A stretch of DNA of 64,000 bases from CADCVT01 sp036389485 (GTDB taxonomy: Bacteria > Actinomycetota > Thermoleophilia > Solirubrobacterales > Solirubrobacteraceae), in assembly GCA_036389485.1 (NCBI GenBank), contig DASVPR010000061.1, forward strand, positions 1-64,000, given 5' to 3'. Made by a program: the position numbers and the translations under genes. Shown piece by piece: positions 8,504 through 17,538 of the stretch (positions are counted from its first letter, which is position 1; each line of letters starts with the position of its first letter). The notes beneath the pieces were generated by a model, which was not told the origin of the DNA, did no database searches, and saw nothing but the letters and a program-made list of their open reading frames with translations.

Positions 8504-10648
8504 CTAGTGAAACGGCGTGCCGTCCCACCCGTCGAGGTAGCACGGGTCCGTCCCGCAGACCTCGATGATCCGCGACTGCGCGTCCGGCCGCAGGAACGCG
8601 CTCACCTGCCGGCGCGCGCTCGCCTGCTCGGAGGCGTCCGGGCCATGCGGATCGACGCCCTCGCGGTTCGGGACGTTCCCCGTCGGGGGTCGCGGCGTCC
8701 CCTTGACCTTGCCGGCCACGGTGCGCAGCGGCCCGACGTCCCACACGCCGAGCAGCGAGCCCGTCGCGGGGAACGACTTGATCCTCGGGATCCCGTGGAG
8801 CTCGCCGCCGCCGTAGGACCGGAACGGCTCGAGCGCCGGCGTCCGCAGCCGCGCGCCGATCGTGCGCGCCTCGACGAGCGTCGCCCAGTTCGTCACCTGG
8901 TGGTCGCCCCACGCCATGTTGAGGATCACCTCGTGCGCCGGGGTGTTCGGGTACGGGTCGCGCGTCATGTGGTGCGCGTAGCCGTTGGCCTCCGCGCGGT
9001 CCCACAGCAGCTGGACGAGCGAGAGGATCAGCGGCCGCTCGAGCTCGTTCGGGTAGGCGCGGTACATGACCTGCGCGTAGGTGTCGAAGTCGATGGACCT
9101 CTGCAGCAGGATCGAGTAGTTCATCGCGGGGACGCCGAGCGCCGCGCGGGTGAAGTCCGGCGCCACGGCGGTGAGCGAGCCGCCCATGATCCCGCCCTGC
9201 GAGCCGCCGGTGTAGTACAGGCGGCTCGCGTCGATCGCGGGCTTGCCGTCGACCGTGAACGCCGGGTCGCTCGAGAAGCCGGCGGGATGGATGAGCGTGC
9301 GGCCGAGGAAGAGGAAGTTGAGCATCCCCTGCTGGCCGCGGTCGGCCAGCGACGCGAACCGCGAGAGGTCCGCGAGCAGCAGCGCGACGTTCGGGAGGTC
9401 CTCGGTGGACATCCCGCTCCAGTCGGTGCCGCACGAGAGGATGTCGTGCTCGCTCGCGAGGTCCTGGGCCGCGTCGCCGGTCACCTGGCCGCCGTCGCCG
9501 AGCAGCCCGTGGCCGTACAGGGCAGGCCGCGCGGGGCCGCGGGTCAGGACGGCTCGGGGGATGATGCACGTGAACGGCGCGGCGGCCGTGTTGCCGGGGA
9601 TCCTGCGCGGGACGCCGTCGGACTCGTACACGAACGTGCCGCCCTCGGCGCACTCGGGCGTGTCGAGGAAGCACGGGACGAGCACGCGCCCGCGGACGAT
9701 CCGCACGAGCCGGTCGCTCTCCCCCGCCTCGCATTTCGACGGGTCGCCGGCGGAGCACGGGGCGAAGTCCACGATGCCGTCCTGCTCGCGGACGTCGCCG
9801 GGGACCTGGGACGGCAGGTCGTCCGGCAGGTCGGCGTTGACGACGAAGCGCGGCGACGCGCCCTGCACGCGGAGGTCGGCCAGGTTCGTGTCGCCCAGCT
9901 CGGCGAACGCGCGGTCGCGGATGGAGAGCATCCGCTGCGAGAGGTTGCGCTCGCTCGCGACGGTGAAGTCCCAGGCGAGGTAGAGGTCGTCGCGGCGGAT
10001 CTTCGCGCGCCGGAGCGTGCGGAAGAGCGATTCCATGTGGCCGGCACGCGCGTCGGCCGGGGTGCCGTCGCGATAGGCGCGGAACGCCGCGGGCGCGGGG
10101 ATGATGCTGCCGTCCGCGCGGCGCAGCCGGCGCAGGGCGACGATGTACCGGTGGCCCTCCTCGAGGTTCTTCGCCGGGTGGAGGACGAGGGTCTGGACCG
10201 ACGCGGCCTTGCCGAGCTCGTCGGGGTACTCCAGCTCGGCCCAGATGAGCTGGCGCTCGCGCGTCGTCGCGTCGATGAGCACCGCGGGCTGGTCGCGGTC
10301 GAACGAGCGCTCCGGATCGGTGATCGGGACGAGTCCGGTGCGGTCGAACGCCGCCTGGCTGTCGAGGCCCGGCACCCGCGTGACGATCAGCGACCCGGGG
10401 CTGAAGCCGTCGTTGCGGTTGATCTCGGTCGGGTCGATCGGCTTGCCCGCCGCGTTGCGCGGCATCTGGTCGAGCTGGAGGTCGAGCCGGCGGCCGGTGT
10501 CGGTCGCCGGGTCGGGCTTCGTGAAGCGGTCGTTCGGCCACGGGTAGAGGCAGACGGACGGGTCGAGGTCGTCGCACGCGGCGGCCGGCGCCGTTGCCGG
10601 AAGCGCGGCGAGCAGGCCGATGACGACGACGAGGAGCAGCGAGCGCAT
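8504..10648 (-). CDS. Secreted alpha/beta-hydrolase-like protein
   Basis: 714 residues with a clear signal peptide (residues 1-22, AAA/C junction). The mature N-terminus carries a YPWPNDRF motif. A GGSQGG nucleophile elbow near residue 481 and a following Ala-rich helix suggest an alpha/beta-hydrolase fold with Ser as nucleophile. Many cysteines (CDD, CLY, CSAGDPSKC, CFLDTPEC) fit an exported, disulfide-bonded protein. It may be a secreted esterase or lipase, but the substrate is unknown. It lies downstream of, and in the same direction as, the next exported gene (10697-11635), so the two could form an operon. Confidence 0.6.
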   Translation of the reverse strand: MRSLLLVVVIGLLAALPATAPAAACDDLDPSVCLYPWPNDRFTKPDPATDTGRRLDLQLDQMPRNAAGKPIDPTEINRNDGFSPGSLIVTRVPGLDSQAAFDRTGLVPITDPERSFDRDQPAVLIDATTRERQLIWAELEYPDELGKAASVQTLVLHPAKNLEEGHRYIVALRRLRRADGSIIPAPAAFRAYRDGTPADARAGHMESLFRTLRRAKIRRDDLYLAWDFTVASERNLSQRMLSIRDRAFAELGDTNLADLRVQGASPRFVVNADLPDDLPSQVPGDVREQDGIVDFAPCSAGDPSKCEAGESDRLVRIVRGRVLVPCFLDTPECAEGGTFVYESDGVPRRIPGNTAAAPFTCIIPRAVLTRGPARPALYGHGLLGDGGQVTGDAAQDLASEHDILSCGTDWSGMSTEDLPNVALLLADLSRFASLADRGQQGMLNFLFLGRTLIHPAGFSSDPAFTVDGKPAIDASRLYYTGGSQGGIMGGSLTAVAPDFTRAALGVPAMNYSILLQRSIDFDTYAQVMYRAYPNELERPLILSLVQLLWDRAEANGYAHHMTRDPYPNTPAHEVILNMAWGDHQVTNWATLVEARTIGARLRTPALEPFRSYGGGELHGIPRIKSFPATGSLLGVWDVGPLRTVAGKVKGTPRPPTGNVPNREGVDPHGPDASEQASARRQVSAFLRPDAQSRIIEVCGTDPCYLDGWDGTPFH

Positions 10649-10696
10649 GCTCTGCGTGAACGCCGGGGGCGCGCGGAGCTTGCGGCGACGCGCGCG

Positions 10697-11635
10697 TCAG
10701 CGCAGCGAGCCGCGCAGGATCCGGTAGCCCTGCGGGTCGTAGGAGAGCCCGATCGGGACGGCCGCGTAGATGGCGTCGGCCGTGTGGGCGATGACCGTGT
10801 GACGGTCGACGTACCAGTAGCGCGTGTGACCGTCGCGCAGCCGCAGCGCCCGGGCGACGCCGCGCGGCTCCGATCCGCGCATCGGGACCCACGTGACCCA
10901 ACCCGACCCGATCCTCGCCTGAGTGCCGTCCCCCAGGTCGCGCGCGCGGCGCGTGCCGCAGCGCCGCAGCACGAGCGGCATCCCTTCGAGCGCCGAGGTG
11001 CCCATCCAGCCCTGGAGCAGCCATCGGTCCGCGACCTGGGCCGGGAGGTAGCGCGGGTACACGTCGAACTGCTTGACCGTCCGGCGCCACAGCGCCCGGC
11101 ACAGCGGGCGGCCGAGCGCCGGCATCGAGGGATCGAGGAAGCGCCTCGGGCCGAAGGGGTCCCGCGACGCGAAGATGGTGTCGCCGGTCCGGTAGTTGTA
11201 GTAGCGCTGGTCGGTGAAGTGGTAGCCGGTGAACGCGCCGGCGACCCATGGGTCGCCGAGCTGGTCGAACGTCTCGGTCTCGCTGTAGGGGTCGGTCCAG
11301 ACGCGGAAGCGGTTCGCGCCCGGCTCGATCGCGTAGTCGACGGGGCTCGGATAGCCGGCCAGCGGCTTCGGCTGGTCGCACGCGAAGAGGACCCGACGGC
11401 CGCCGACCGCGCGGACGAACCCAGGGCAGTTCGCCGCCTGGCGCTCGAGCCGCTCGCCGCCGGCGCGCACGACGACCGCGCGACCGGGCGCCGCGGTCCA
11501 CGCCACCGAGGTCCCGTCGCCGACGATCGGCCCGGCGGCCGTCCCGACCTCCTGCCACTCGCGTGCCGCCCCCGCGGCGGGGGTCGCAGCCACGCCGAGC
11601 GAGGCCGCGACGACGAGGAGCACGCGCAGGATCAC
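10697..11635 (-). CDS. Exported protein of unknown function
   Basis: 312 residues from a GTG start at 11635. The first 23 residues form a signal peptide ending in AAGAA. The body is rich in aromatic residues (FTGYHFTDQRYYNYRTGD, YWYVDRHTV) and short beta-strand-like segments, with cysteine pairs (NCPGF, FACDQ, LCRAL, RRCGT). This suggests a secreted beta-propeller-like fold, but no catalytic motif was recognised. It ends 48 bp before the hydrolase gene in the same direction. Confidence 0.65.
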   Translation of the reverse strand: MILRVLLVVAASLGVAATPAAGAAREWQEVGTAAGPIVGDGTSVAWTAAPGRAVVVRAGGERLERQAANCPGFVRAVGGRRVLFACDQPKPLAGYPSPVDYAIEPGANRFRVWTDPYSETETFDQLGDPWVAGAFTGYHFTDQRYYNYRTGDTIFASRDPFGPRRFLDPSMPALGRPLCRALWRRTVKQFDVYPRYLPAQVADRWLLQGWMGTSALEGMPLVLRRCGTRRARDLGDGTQARIGSGWVTWVPMRGSEPRGVARALRLRDGHTRYWYVDRHTVIAHTADAIYAAVPIGLSYDPQGYRILRGSLR

Positions 11636-11670
11636 CGGATCACCTGTGTGCTGTGACGGCTGAGCGTTGG

Positions 11671-11758
11671 AAGTCGCGCGGCTTCGCGCTCCACCGCGCG
11701 GCTTCGCGCCACACCGCGCGCCTGCGCGCCACACCGCGCGGCTTCGCGCTACACCGCG
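11671..11758. repeat. 20-bp tandem repeat, about 4.4 copies
   Basis: The unit GCTTCGCGCTACACCGCGCG (with C/T and C/A variants) recurs every 20 bp from 11671 to 11758. The last copy runs into the final codons of topB. One copy carries CCTGCGCG instead of GCTTCGCG. It fills most of the gap between the exported-protein gene and topB. Confidence 0.8.
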
Positions 11759-13962
11759 GCGGGCGCGGCTTCGCCCTCGGCGGGAGCGGGCTCCTCCTCG
11801 GGCGGCTTCGCGCCCTCCTTCGCCCACGGCTCGTCGAACTCGACGCGCCACTTGCCCTCCTCGGACTGCTGTAGCGCGAGCTTCGCCCGGAACGACTTGC
11901 CGGAGCGGCCCTTGAAGCCGGTCACGGGCTTGACGGTGCGGCCGGTCGCGATGAGCTCCTTGGCGACCGCGATCGGCAGCGTCTTGCCGGCCTTGCTCTT
12001 CCAGATGACGAAGCCGCAGCCCGGGTCCTCGCGCGACCAGCACGAGTAGCCCTTGCGGTTCTCGCGGATCTCGCGGCCGCAGACCGGGCACGGGCCGAGC
12101 GTCGCGCGCGGGATCCGGACGTCCTTGAGCTTCGCGTCGAGCTCGCTCACGGTGGAGCCCGCGAACGACGCGATGTCGCGCATGAACCGCTCGCGCGAGT
12201 CGCCGCCCGTCTCGATCAGCGAGAGCCGCCGCTCCCAGTCGCCCGTCATCCCGGGCGAGGTCAGCGGGTGCTCGCCGAGCAGCCGCACGACGTTCAGGCC
12301 CTTCTCGGTCACCACGAGCGCGCGGCCGTCGCGCTCGACGTAGCCGACGTCGATCAGGCGCTCGATGATCGCGGCGCGGGTCGCCGGCGTGCCGATGCCG
12401 GAGTCCTTCATGGCCTCGCGCAGCTCGTCCTCGTCGACGAGCTTGCCGGCGGTCTCCATGGCCGCGAGCAGCGACGCGTCGGAGTACCTCCGCGGCGGCT
12501 TGGTCTCGCGCTCCAGCGACTCGACCCTCCGCGTGTCGACGTCCTCGCCGCGGTCGAGCTTCGGCAGCTGCTGGTCCTTGCCCTCGTCGTCGTCGGCCGG
12601 CCCGGCGTCGCCGTCGGCCAGCTCGCCGTAGACCCCCCGCCAGCCCGGCACGAGCAGCACCTTGCCGCGCGTGCGGAAGACATGGGACTCGACCGTCGTC
12701 TCGACACGCGTGTTCTCGAACTCCGCGTCCGGATGGAAGACGGCCAGGAAGCGGCGCGCGACGAGGTCGTACACGCGGACGTCGTCCGAGCTCATCTTGT
12801 CGAGCTTGTGCTCGGCGCGGCTCGGGATGATCGCGTGGTGGTCGGTGACCTTCTCGTTGTTGACGACGCGCGCCAGCGGCAGCTTCTCGAGCGACGTGAC
12901 GTAGTCCGCCGCCTTCGTGTAGTCGCGGTTCTGGCCGACGAACGCCGCGACGGGCTTCAGCTCGGCGATCATGTCGCTCGACAAGAAGCGCGAGTTCGTC
13001 CGCGGGTACGTCAGCGCCTTGTGCTCCTCGTAGAGCCGCTGCGCCGCGGCGAGGGTCCGGCGCGCGCTGAACCCGTAGCGCGTGTTCGCGTCGCGCTGCA
13101 GTGACGTCAGGTCGTAGAGGAGCGGAGCCTTCTCCGACCGCTTCGTCTTCTCGAGCTTCGTGATCGTGCCGCGCCGGCCGCGGACGGCCGCGACGACCGC
13201 GTCGGCCTCCTCCGCCGTCGCCAGCCGCGGGTTCGCCCCCGCGTGGAACCGGCCCTCGTAGACGCGGTCGCCGTCGGCCGCGAACACGGCGTCGACCAGC
13301 CAGTAGGACTCCGGCGTGAAGGCGCGGATCTCCTCCTCGCGGCGGGCGAGGATCGCCAGCGTCGGCGTCTGGACCCGGCCGAGTGACACCGCCCCGTCGA
13401 ACGACGACCGCAGCCGGATCGTCGCCGCCCGCGTCGCGTTCATGCCCACGATCCAGTCCGCCTCCGACCGCGAGCGCGCCGCCTCCTCGAGCTTCTTCAG
13501 CTCCTCGCCCGGGCGCAGGTTGCCGAACGCCTCGCGCATGGCCTCGTTGGTCATCGAGGACAGCCACAGCCGCTGCACCGGCTTGTCCGCGCCGGCCTTC
13601 TCGTAGATGTAGGCGAAGATCAGCTCGCCTTCGCGCCCGGCGTCCGCCGCGTTGACGACCCGCTCGACGTCCTTGCGCCGCAGCAGCTTCGTCACGACGC
13701 CCATCTGCTTCTTGGACCGCTCGTCGCGCACGACGAGGTCGAAGCGGTCCGGCAGGATCGGGAGGTCCGCCATGCGCCACTTCTTGAACTTGGGGTCGTA
13801 CTGCTCGGGCTCGGCGAGCTGCACGAGATGCCCGACGGCCCACGTGATCACGTGCTCCGGCCCCTCGAGATAGCCCTCGTGCTTCTCGAACGGCCCCGGC
13901 AGCACGCGCGCGAGGTCCCGCCCCACGGACGGCTTCTCGGCGATCACGAGCGTCTTCGACAT
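11749..13962 (-). CDS. topB: DNA topoisomerase III-like (type IA)
   Basis: 737 residues. The Toprim domain opens with LVIAEKPSVGRDLA and contains NAADAGREGE near residue 104-113. The type IA core has SLGRVQTPTLA and the active-site block ALTYPRTNSRFL, with the likely catalytic Tyr near 319. A C-terminal zinc ribbon (CPVCGREI, later CWSREDPGC) and a final KTLPIAVAKELIATG segment follow, as in many TopB proteins. The enzyme passes single strands to decatenate or relax negatively supercoiled DNA. The C-terminus is an Ala/Glu/Pro tail that runs into the 20-bp repeat, so its exact end may vary among strains. Confidence 0.9.
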   Translation of the reverse strand: MSKTLVIAEKPSVGRDLARVLPGPFEKHEGYLEGPEHVITWAVGHLVQLAEPEQYDPKFKKWRMADLPILPDRFDLVVRDERSKKQMGVVTKLLRRKDVERVVNAADAGREGELIFAYIYEKAGADKPVQRLWLSSMTNEAMREAFGNLRPGEELKKLEEAARSRSEADWIVGMNATRAATIRLRSSFDGAVSLGRVQTPTLAILARREEEIRAFTPESYWLVDAVFAADGDRVYEGRFHAGANPRLATAEEADAVVAAVRGRRGTITKLEKTKRSEKAPLLYDLTSLQRDANTRYGFSARRTLAAAQRLYEEHKALTYPRTNSRFLSSDMIAELKPVAAFVGQNRDYTKAADYVTSLEKLPLARVVNNEKVTDHHAIIPSRAEHKLDKMSSDDVRVYDLVARRFLAVFHPDAEFENTRVETTVESHVFRTRGKVLLVPGWRGVYGELADGDAGPADDDEGKDQQLPKLDRGEDVDTRRVESLERETKPPRRYSDASLLAAMETAGKLVDEDELREAMKDSGIGTPATRAAIIERLIDVGYVERDGRALVVTEKGLNVVRLLGEHPLTSPGMTGDWERRLSLIETGGDSRERFMRDIASFAGSTVSELDAKLKDVRIPRATLGPCPVCGREIRENRKGYSCWSREDPGCGFVIWKSKAGKTLPIAVAKELIATGRTVKPVTGFKGRSGKSFRAKLALQQSEEGKWRVEFDEPWAKEGAKPPEEEPAPAEGEAAPAAV

Positions 13963-14031
13963 GGAGGCGGAGCCTAGCGGCGCGCCTGGCGGCCGACCGG
14001 GAGCCGCGCACTTTTGTCGCGAAGTCGCGCG

Positions 14032-14121
14032 TCAGTCGCAAGCCTCGCCCGTCATCGGGCTCGGGAACTCCGGCTCCGGCAGCGGGCGCGGCCTCGGATT
14101 CGGCTTGGGCTTTTTTCCCAT
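14032..14121 (-). CDS. Possible 29-residue Pro-rich peptide
   Basis: ATG at 14121, TGA at 14032-14034. The peptide begins MGKKPKPNPRPRPLPEPE and ends MTGEACD; every second residue is proline over about 14 positions. It starts 15 bp after the stop of the frameshifted membrane-protein gene on the same strand. The alternating Pro pattern is not what a random shadow frame gives, but no strong ribosome site is visible, and it may not be translated. Confidence 0.35.
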   Translation of the reverse strand: MGKKPKPNPRPRPLPEPEFPSPMTGEACD

Positions 14122-14136
14122 GGGCGCCATTTTACT

Positions 14137-14621
14137 TCACGCGCCTTGCGTTATCAGCGCGATGACCCACGCGACGATCTCCAAGACCAAGAGCATCGTC
14201 GCCGCCCGGAGCGCGCGGATCAGCGACGCGACGCCTTCGCGATTCCGAGCGAAACTGGAGGCCATGTGGAGTGCGAGGTCCCGGTGGATCCGCTGGAGCT
14301 CGACGGGCCCCCGTGCGGATGCTCCAGGTACGTCTGCATGTAGACCCGCGCGTCGACGGCAAACGTCCAGCCCGGGAGCGGCCACAGGATCGCGAGGATG
14401 CGAACACCGGCCAGGACGAACGCCGCGACGGCAGCCCAGCCTGCGATCCCGAGGCGCCCGTCGGTCAGCGCCGCGTCGCCGAAGAACGACGTCGTGATCG
14501 CGGCGGCCGCGACGAGGACGCCGGCCCGTCCACGGAGCTCGTTCACGACCGCACGTTGATCTTCGAGCGCGCGGCGCGCCTCGATGTACGCGAGCTCGTA
14601 TGCGGACGACAGGTCGGCCAC
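14137..14621 (-). pseudogene. Small membrane protein gene broken by a single-base frameshift
   Basis: A GTG start at 14621 opens a frame coding for a cytoplasmic helix (ELAYIEARRALEDQ) and two membrane segments up to YLEHPHG. The frame then turns into low-complexity Ser and ends at 14220. In the -1/+2 frame the sequence continues naturally as VELQRIHRDLALHMASSF, then a final membrane helix and a stop at 14137-14139. The switch falls at a GGG-CCCCC run (14305-14312); one extra base there would give a single open frame of about 161 residues. The protein resembles a common four-helix hypothetical membrane protein of actinobacteria. Either a real disruption or a homopolymer sequencing error. Confidence 0.75.
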
Positions 14622-14699
14622 TCATCGAGGGATAGCGACGCCCCGCCTGGTGGACGACGAGGAGACCGCTTTCGTTGCGAAGTCGCGCGAGTTCCGCGA

Positions 14700-15845
14700 T
14701 CAACGCGCGCAGGGGCCGGTGTTGACGACCCCGCGCGCCCCCGCGAGCGTTCGCCGCACCACCGCGTTCGGGACGCCGTAGCCGCCGCGCACGGCGGTCC
14801 CGACCGTCGCCGCGAAGACGGTCGTCAGCACGCGGCCGCGGCCGTCGACGACCGGGCCGCCGGAGTTGCCGGAACGGACGAGGCCGCGGATCGAGGTCAT
14901 CGTGCGCTGGATCGGGCCGCGGCCGTAGGCGTCGGAGGACCGGACGTCCGACGTCGCTCCGATCCGCGCCGCGCGCACGTCGTACGGCCCGTTCTCCGGG
15001 AAGCCGAGGATCGCGCCGGCCGTGCCGGGGTCCGGAGCGGGGACGAGCGACAACGCGGGGGCCGAGAGGCCGTCGACGCGCAGGACCGCGACGTCGTTGC
15101 GCGGGTCGTACGCCAGCGCCTCGGCGTCGAGCACCGGCCCGTTGCCGCCGACCTGCACGACCGTGTCGTCCTGACCCGCGACGACGTGCGCGTTCGTCAC
15201 GACGACCCCGGGCCGCGCGACCCAGCCCGACCCCTCGACCCCCAGCCCGCACGCGGTCCCGTTGATCTTCACGACCGACGCCGCCGCCGCCCGCACCTCG
15301 GGATCGGAAGCGATCCGCCGGTCGGGCGGCGAGACGTCGGGCAGCGGCCCGCTGATCTTCGGGAACGGGTCGAACCGCGCCAGCAGGTTCAGGACGTCCG
15401 CCGGGGGGAACTCGTCGTAGAGCCGCGACAGGATCGCCGAGCGCTGGACGTCGCGCCGCAGCTCCCGCGCCCCCGGCGTCTGCAGCGCCACCGCGCCGAA
15501 GACCCAGCACAGCGCCAAGCCGACCACGCCGCTCAAGACCGCACCGAGCAGGCCGTCCAAGACCCCGAGCCCCGGCAGCACCAACCCCGCTCGCAGCGCC
15601 CGCCCCACCGTCTCCAGAGCCAGCGCGAGCAGCCCGCCCACGAGCACCCCGCCGCCCAGAGCGAACACCGGCGCGTACGGCGAGGACGAGCCTTCCGACA
15701 GGAGCGAGGGGCCGATCCGCGAACCCAGGAATGCCCCCAGCGCGAACCCGACGAGCGACAGCGCGCCCACGAGGAAGCCCTGGCCGTACCCGAAGAGGGC
15801 GAGGAGGGTAACGAAGGCGACGATGATCCAGTCCACGCCCGTCAC
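14700..15845 (-). CDS. MarP-like membrane serine protease (CvpA + trypsin domains)
   Basis: 381 residues. The first ~115 residues form a CvpA-type block of four membrane helices. A trypsin-like domain follows with His in TNAHVVAG (near 219), Asp in DPRNDVAVL (near 248) and Ser in RSGNSGGPVV (near 326), so the catalytic triad is complete. Cysteines in GTACGLG and TGPCAR could form the redox-sensitive disulfide known in MarP of Mycobacterium tuberculosis, which protects cells against acid and oxidative stress by cleaving a peptidoglycan hydrolase. The start is GTG at 15845 or 15836; either overlaps the divergent PBP gene. Confidence 0.82.
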   Translation of the reverse strand: MTGVDWIIVAFVTLLALFGYGQGFLVGALSLVGFALGAFLGSRIGPSLLSEGSSSPYAPVFALGGGVLVGGLLALALETVGRALRAGLVLPGLGVLDGLLGAVLSGVVGLALCWVFGAVALQTPGARELRRDVQRSAILSRLYDEFPPADVLNLLARFDPFPKISGPLPDVSPPDRRIASDPEVRAAAASVVKINGTACGLGVEGSGWVARPGVVVTNAHVVAGQDDTVVQVGGNGPVLDAEALAYDPRNDVAVLRVDGLSAPALSLVPAPDPGTAGAILGFPENGPYDVRAARIGATSDVRSSDAYGRGPIQRTMTSIRGLVRSGNSGGPVVDGRGRVLTTVFAATVGTAVRGGYGVPNAVVRRTLAGARGVVNTGPCAR

Positions 15846-17538
15846 GGGCGGCCGAGGCTACCGGCAGCGCCCCGGACGTCCGAACGACGGGCGGCGCGAC
15901 CGCCTCCTCCGCCATCTCGTCCCCCTGCTGCTCATCGCGGCGACGGCGTTCGTCGCCGGGATCGTCGCAGGCGCCCTCCACCGCCCCGCCGAGCAGGACG
16001 TCGCCGACGACTACATGGCCGCCTACGCGCAGCGCGACTACGGCGCGATGTACGCGCTGATCACCGACGACGCCAAGCGCCGCTTCACCCCCGACCAGTT
16101 CCGCGCCGCCCACGAGGACGCGCTCGCCACCGCGACGGCCACGAAGATCGCGGTCGAGAAGGCCGAGGGCCCGGCGGACGACGCGGTGGCCACGCGAGTG
16201 AAGATCGCCACCCGCGTCTTCGGTCAGGTCGAGGACGAGCTCGTCCTGCCGATGGACGAGGAACGCGTCACGTGGGCGCCGCACCTGACGTTCCCCGGCG
16301 TGAACGAAGGCGAGCAGCTGGAGCGGACGCTCGAGCTGCCGCCGCGCGCCACCCTCCTCGACGCCAACGGCGACGAGCTCGATCCGGCCACCGCCGCCTC
16401 GATCGGCGGCGAGTTGGGCCCGATCCCGCCCGAGCGCGCCGAGGAGCTGCGCGCGAAGGGCGTCCCCGACGGGGCCGAGGTCGGCATCTCCGGCCTGCAG
16501 CGCGCGCTCGACGACGAGCTGCGCGGCACCCCCGGCGGCCGCCTGAAGGCGGGGGCGCGCGTGCTCGCCCGCAGCACCCCGAAAGCCGCGAAGCCGGTCA
16601 GGACCACGATCGTCCCGCGCATCCAGGCCGCCGCGGTGACCGCGCTGGCCGGCCGCCTCGGCGGCGTCGTCGTGATGAAGGTCGGCGGGAAGGACGACGG
16701 CGACGTCGCCGCCGCGGCGGGCATCGGCCTCTCGGGCCTCCAGCCTCCGGGCTCCACCTTCAAGATCATCACCCTCTCCGGCGCGCTCGAGGCCCGCATC
16801 ACGCGGCCGAAGGAGCAGTTCGCGGTCGCCACGTCCGCCACGCTCGAGGGCGTCGAGCTGCAGAACGCCAACGGCGAGTCGTGCGGGGGCACGCTCATCG
16901 ACTCCTTCGCCCACTCGTGCAACTCGGTCTTCGCGCCGCTCGGCGCCGAGCTGGGCGCGCGGCGTCTGGTCCGCACCGCGGAGCGCTTCGGCTTCAACGA
17001 GACGCCCGCGATCGACGGCGCCGCCACGAGCACGATCCCGCCCGCGAGCGAGATCGGGGACGACCTCGCCGTGGGCGCGAGCGCCATCGGGCAGGGCCGC
17101 GTGCAGGCCAACACGCTCCAGATGGCCCTCGCCGCCGCGACGATCGCGGACGAAGGCGAGCGGCCGACGCCGACGCTCCTCAAGAAGGCGAAGCCCAGGC
17201 GAACGAGGGCGATCAGCCGCCGCACCGCGCGGATCGTCGACCGCGCCATGCGCGCCGTCGTCGCCTACGGGACCGGGACCTCCGCGGCCATCGGCGGCGT
17301 GACCATCGCCGGCAAGACCGGCACCGCCGAGCTGCGCCAGACCCAGGGCGAGGAGGTCGAGGGCGCCCCGGTCGAGGGCGACACCACCGACACCACCGCC
17401 TGGTTCGCCGCCTACGCGCCCGCGAACCGGCCGCGCATCGCCGTCGCGGTCATGCTCGTCGAGGCGGGCGCGGGAGGAGCGGTCGCGGCGCCCGCGGCCC
17501 GCACCGTCCTGGCCGAGGCGCTCAGACGTCCAGGTTGA
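15823..17538 (+). CDS. Penicillin-binding protein, D,D-transpeptidase (MecA-N/NTF2-like N-domain)
   Basis: 571 residues. One N-terminal membrane helix (about 33-49) is followed by an NTF2-like/MecA-N domain (YMAAYAQRDYGAMYALIT), a short dimerisation region, and the transpeptidase domain. All three active-site motifs are present: S-T-F-K in PPGSTFK near 311, S-C-N near 365 and K-T-G in AGKTGTAE near 497. Function: crosslinking of peptidoglycan on the outer face of the membrane. The ATG at 15823 is the only normal start upstream of the helix. The 5' end overlaps the divergent protease by 23 bp, and the 3' end overlaps the lipoprotein gene by 17 bp. Confidence 0.87.
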   Translation: MIQSTPVTGGRGYRQRPGRPNDGRRDRLLRHLVPLLLIAATAFVAGIVAGALHRPAEQDVADDYMAAYAQRDYGAMYALITDDAKRRFTPDQFRAAHEDALATATATKIAVEKAEGPADDAVATRVKIATRVFGQVEDELVLPMDEERVTWAPHLTFPGVNEGEQLERTLELPPRATLLDANGDELDPATAASIGGELGPIPPERAEELRAKGVPDGAEVGISGLQRALDDELRGTPGGRLKAGARVLARSTPKAAKPVRTTIVPRIQAAAVTALAGRLGGVVVMKVGGKDDGDVAAAAGIGLSGLQPPGSTFKIITLSGALEARITRPKEQFAVATSATLEGVELQNANGESCGGTLIDSFAHSCNSVFAPLGAELGARRLVRTAERFGFNETPAIDGAATSTIPPASEIGDDLAVGASAIGQGRVQANTLQMALAAATIADEGERPTPTLLKKAKPRRTRAISRRTARIVDRAMRAVVAYGTGTSAAIGGVTIAGKTGTAELRQTQGEEVEGAPVEGDTTDTTAWFAAYAPANRPRIAVAVMLVEAGAGGAVAAPAARTVLAEALRRPG

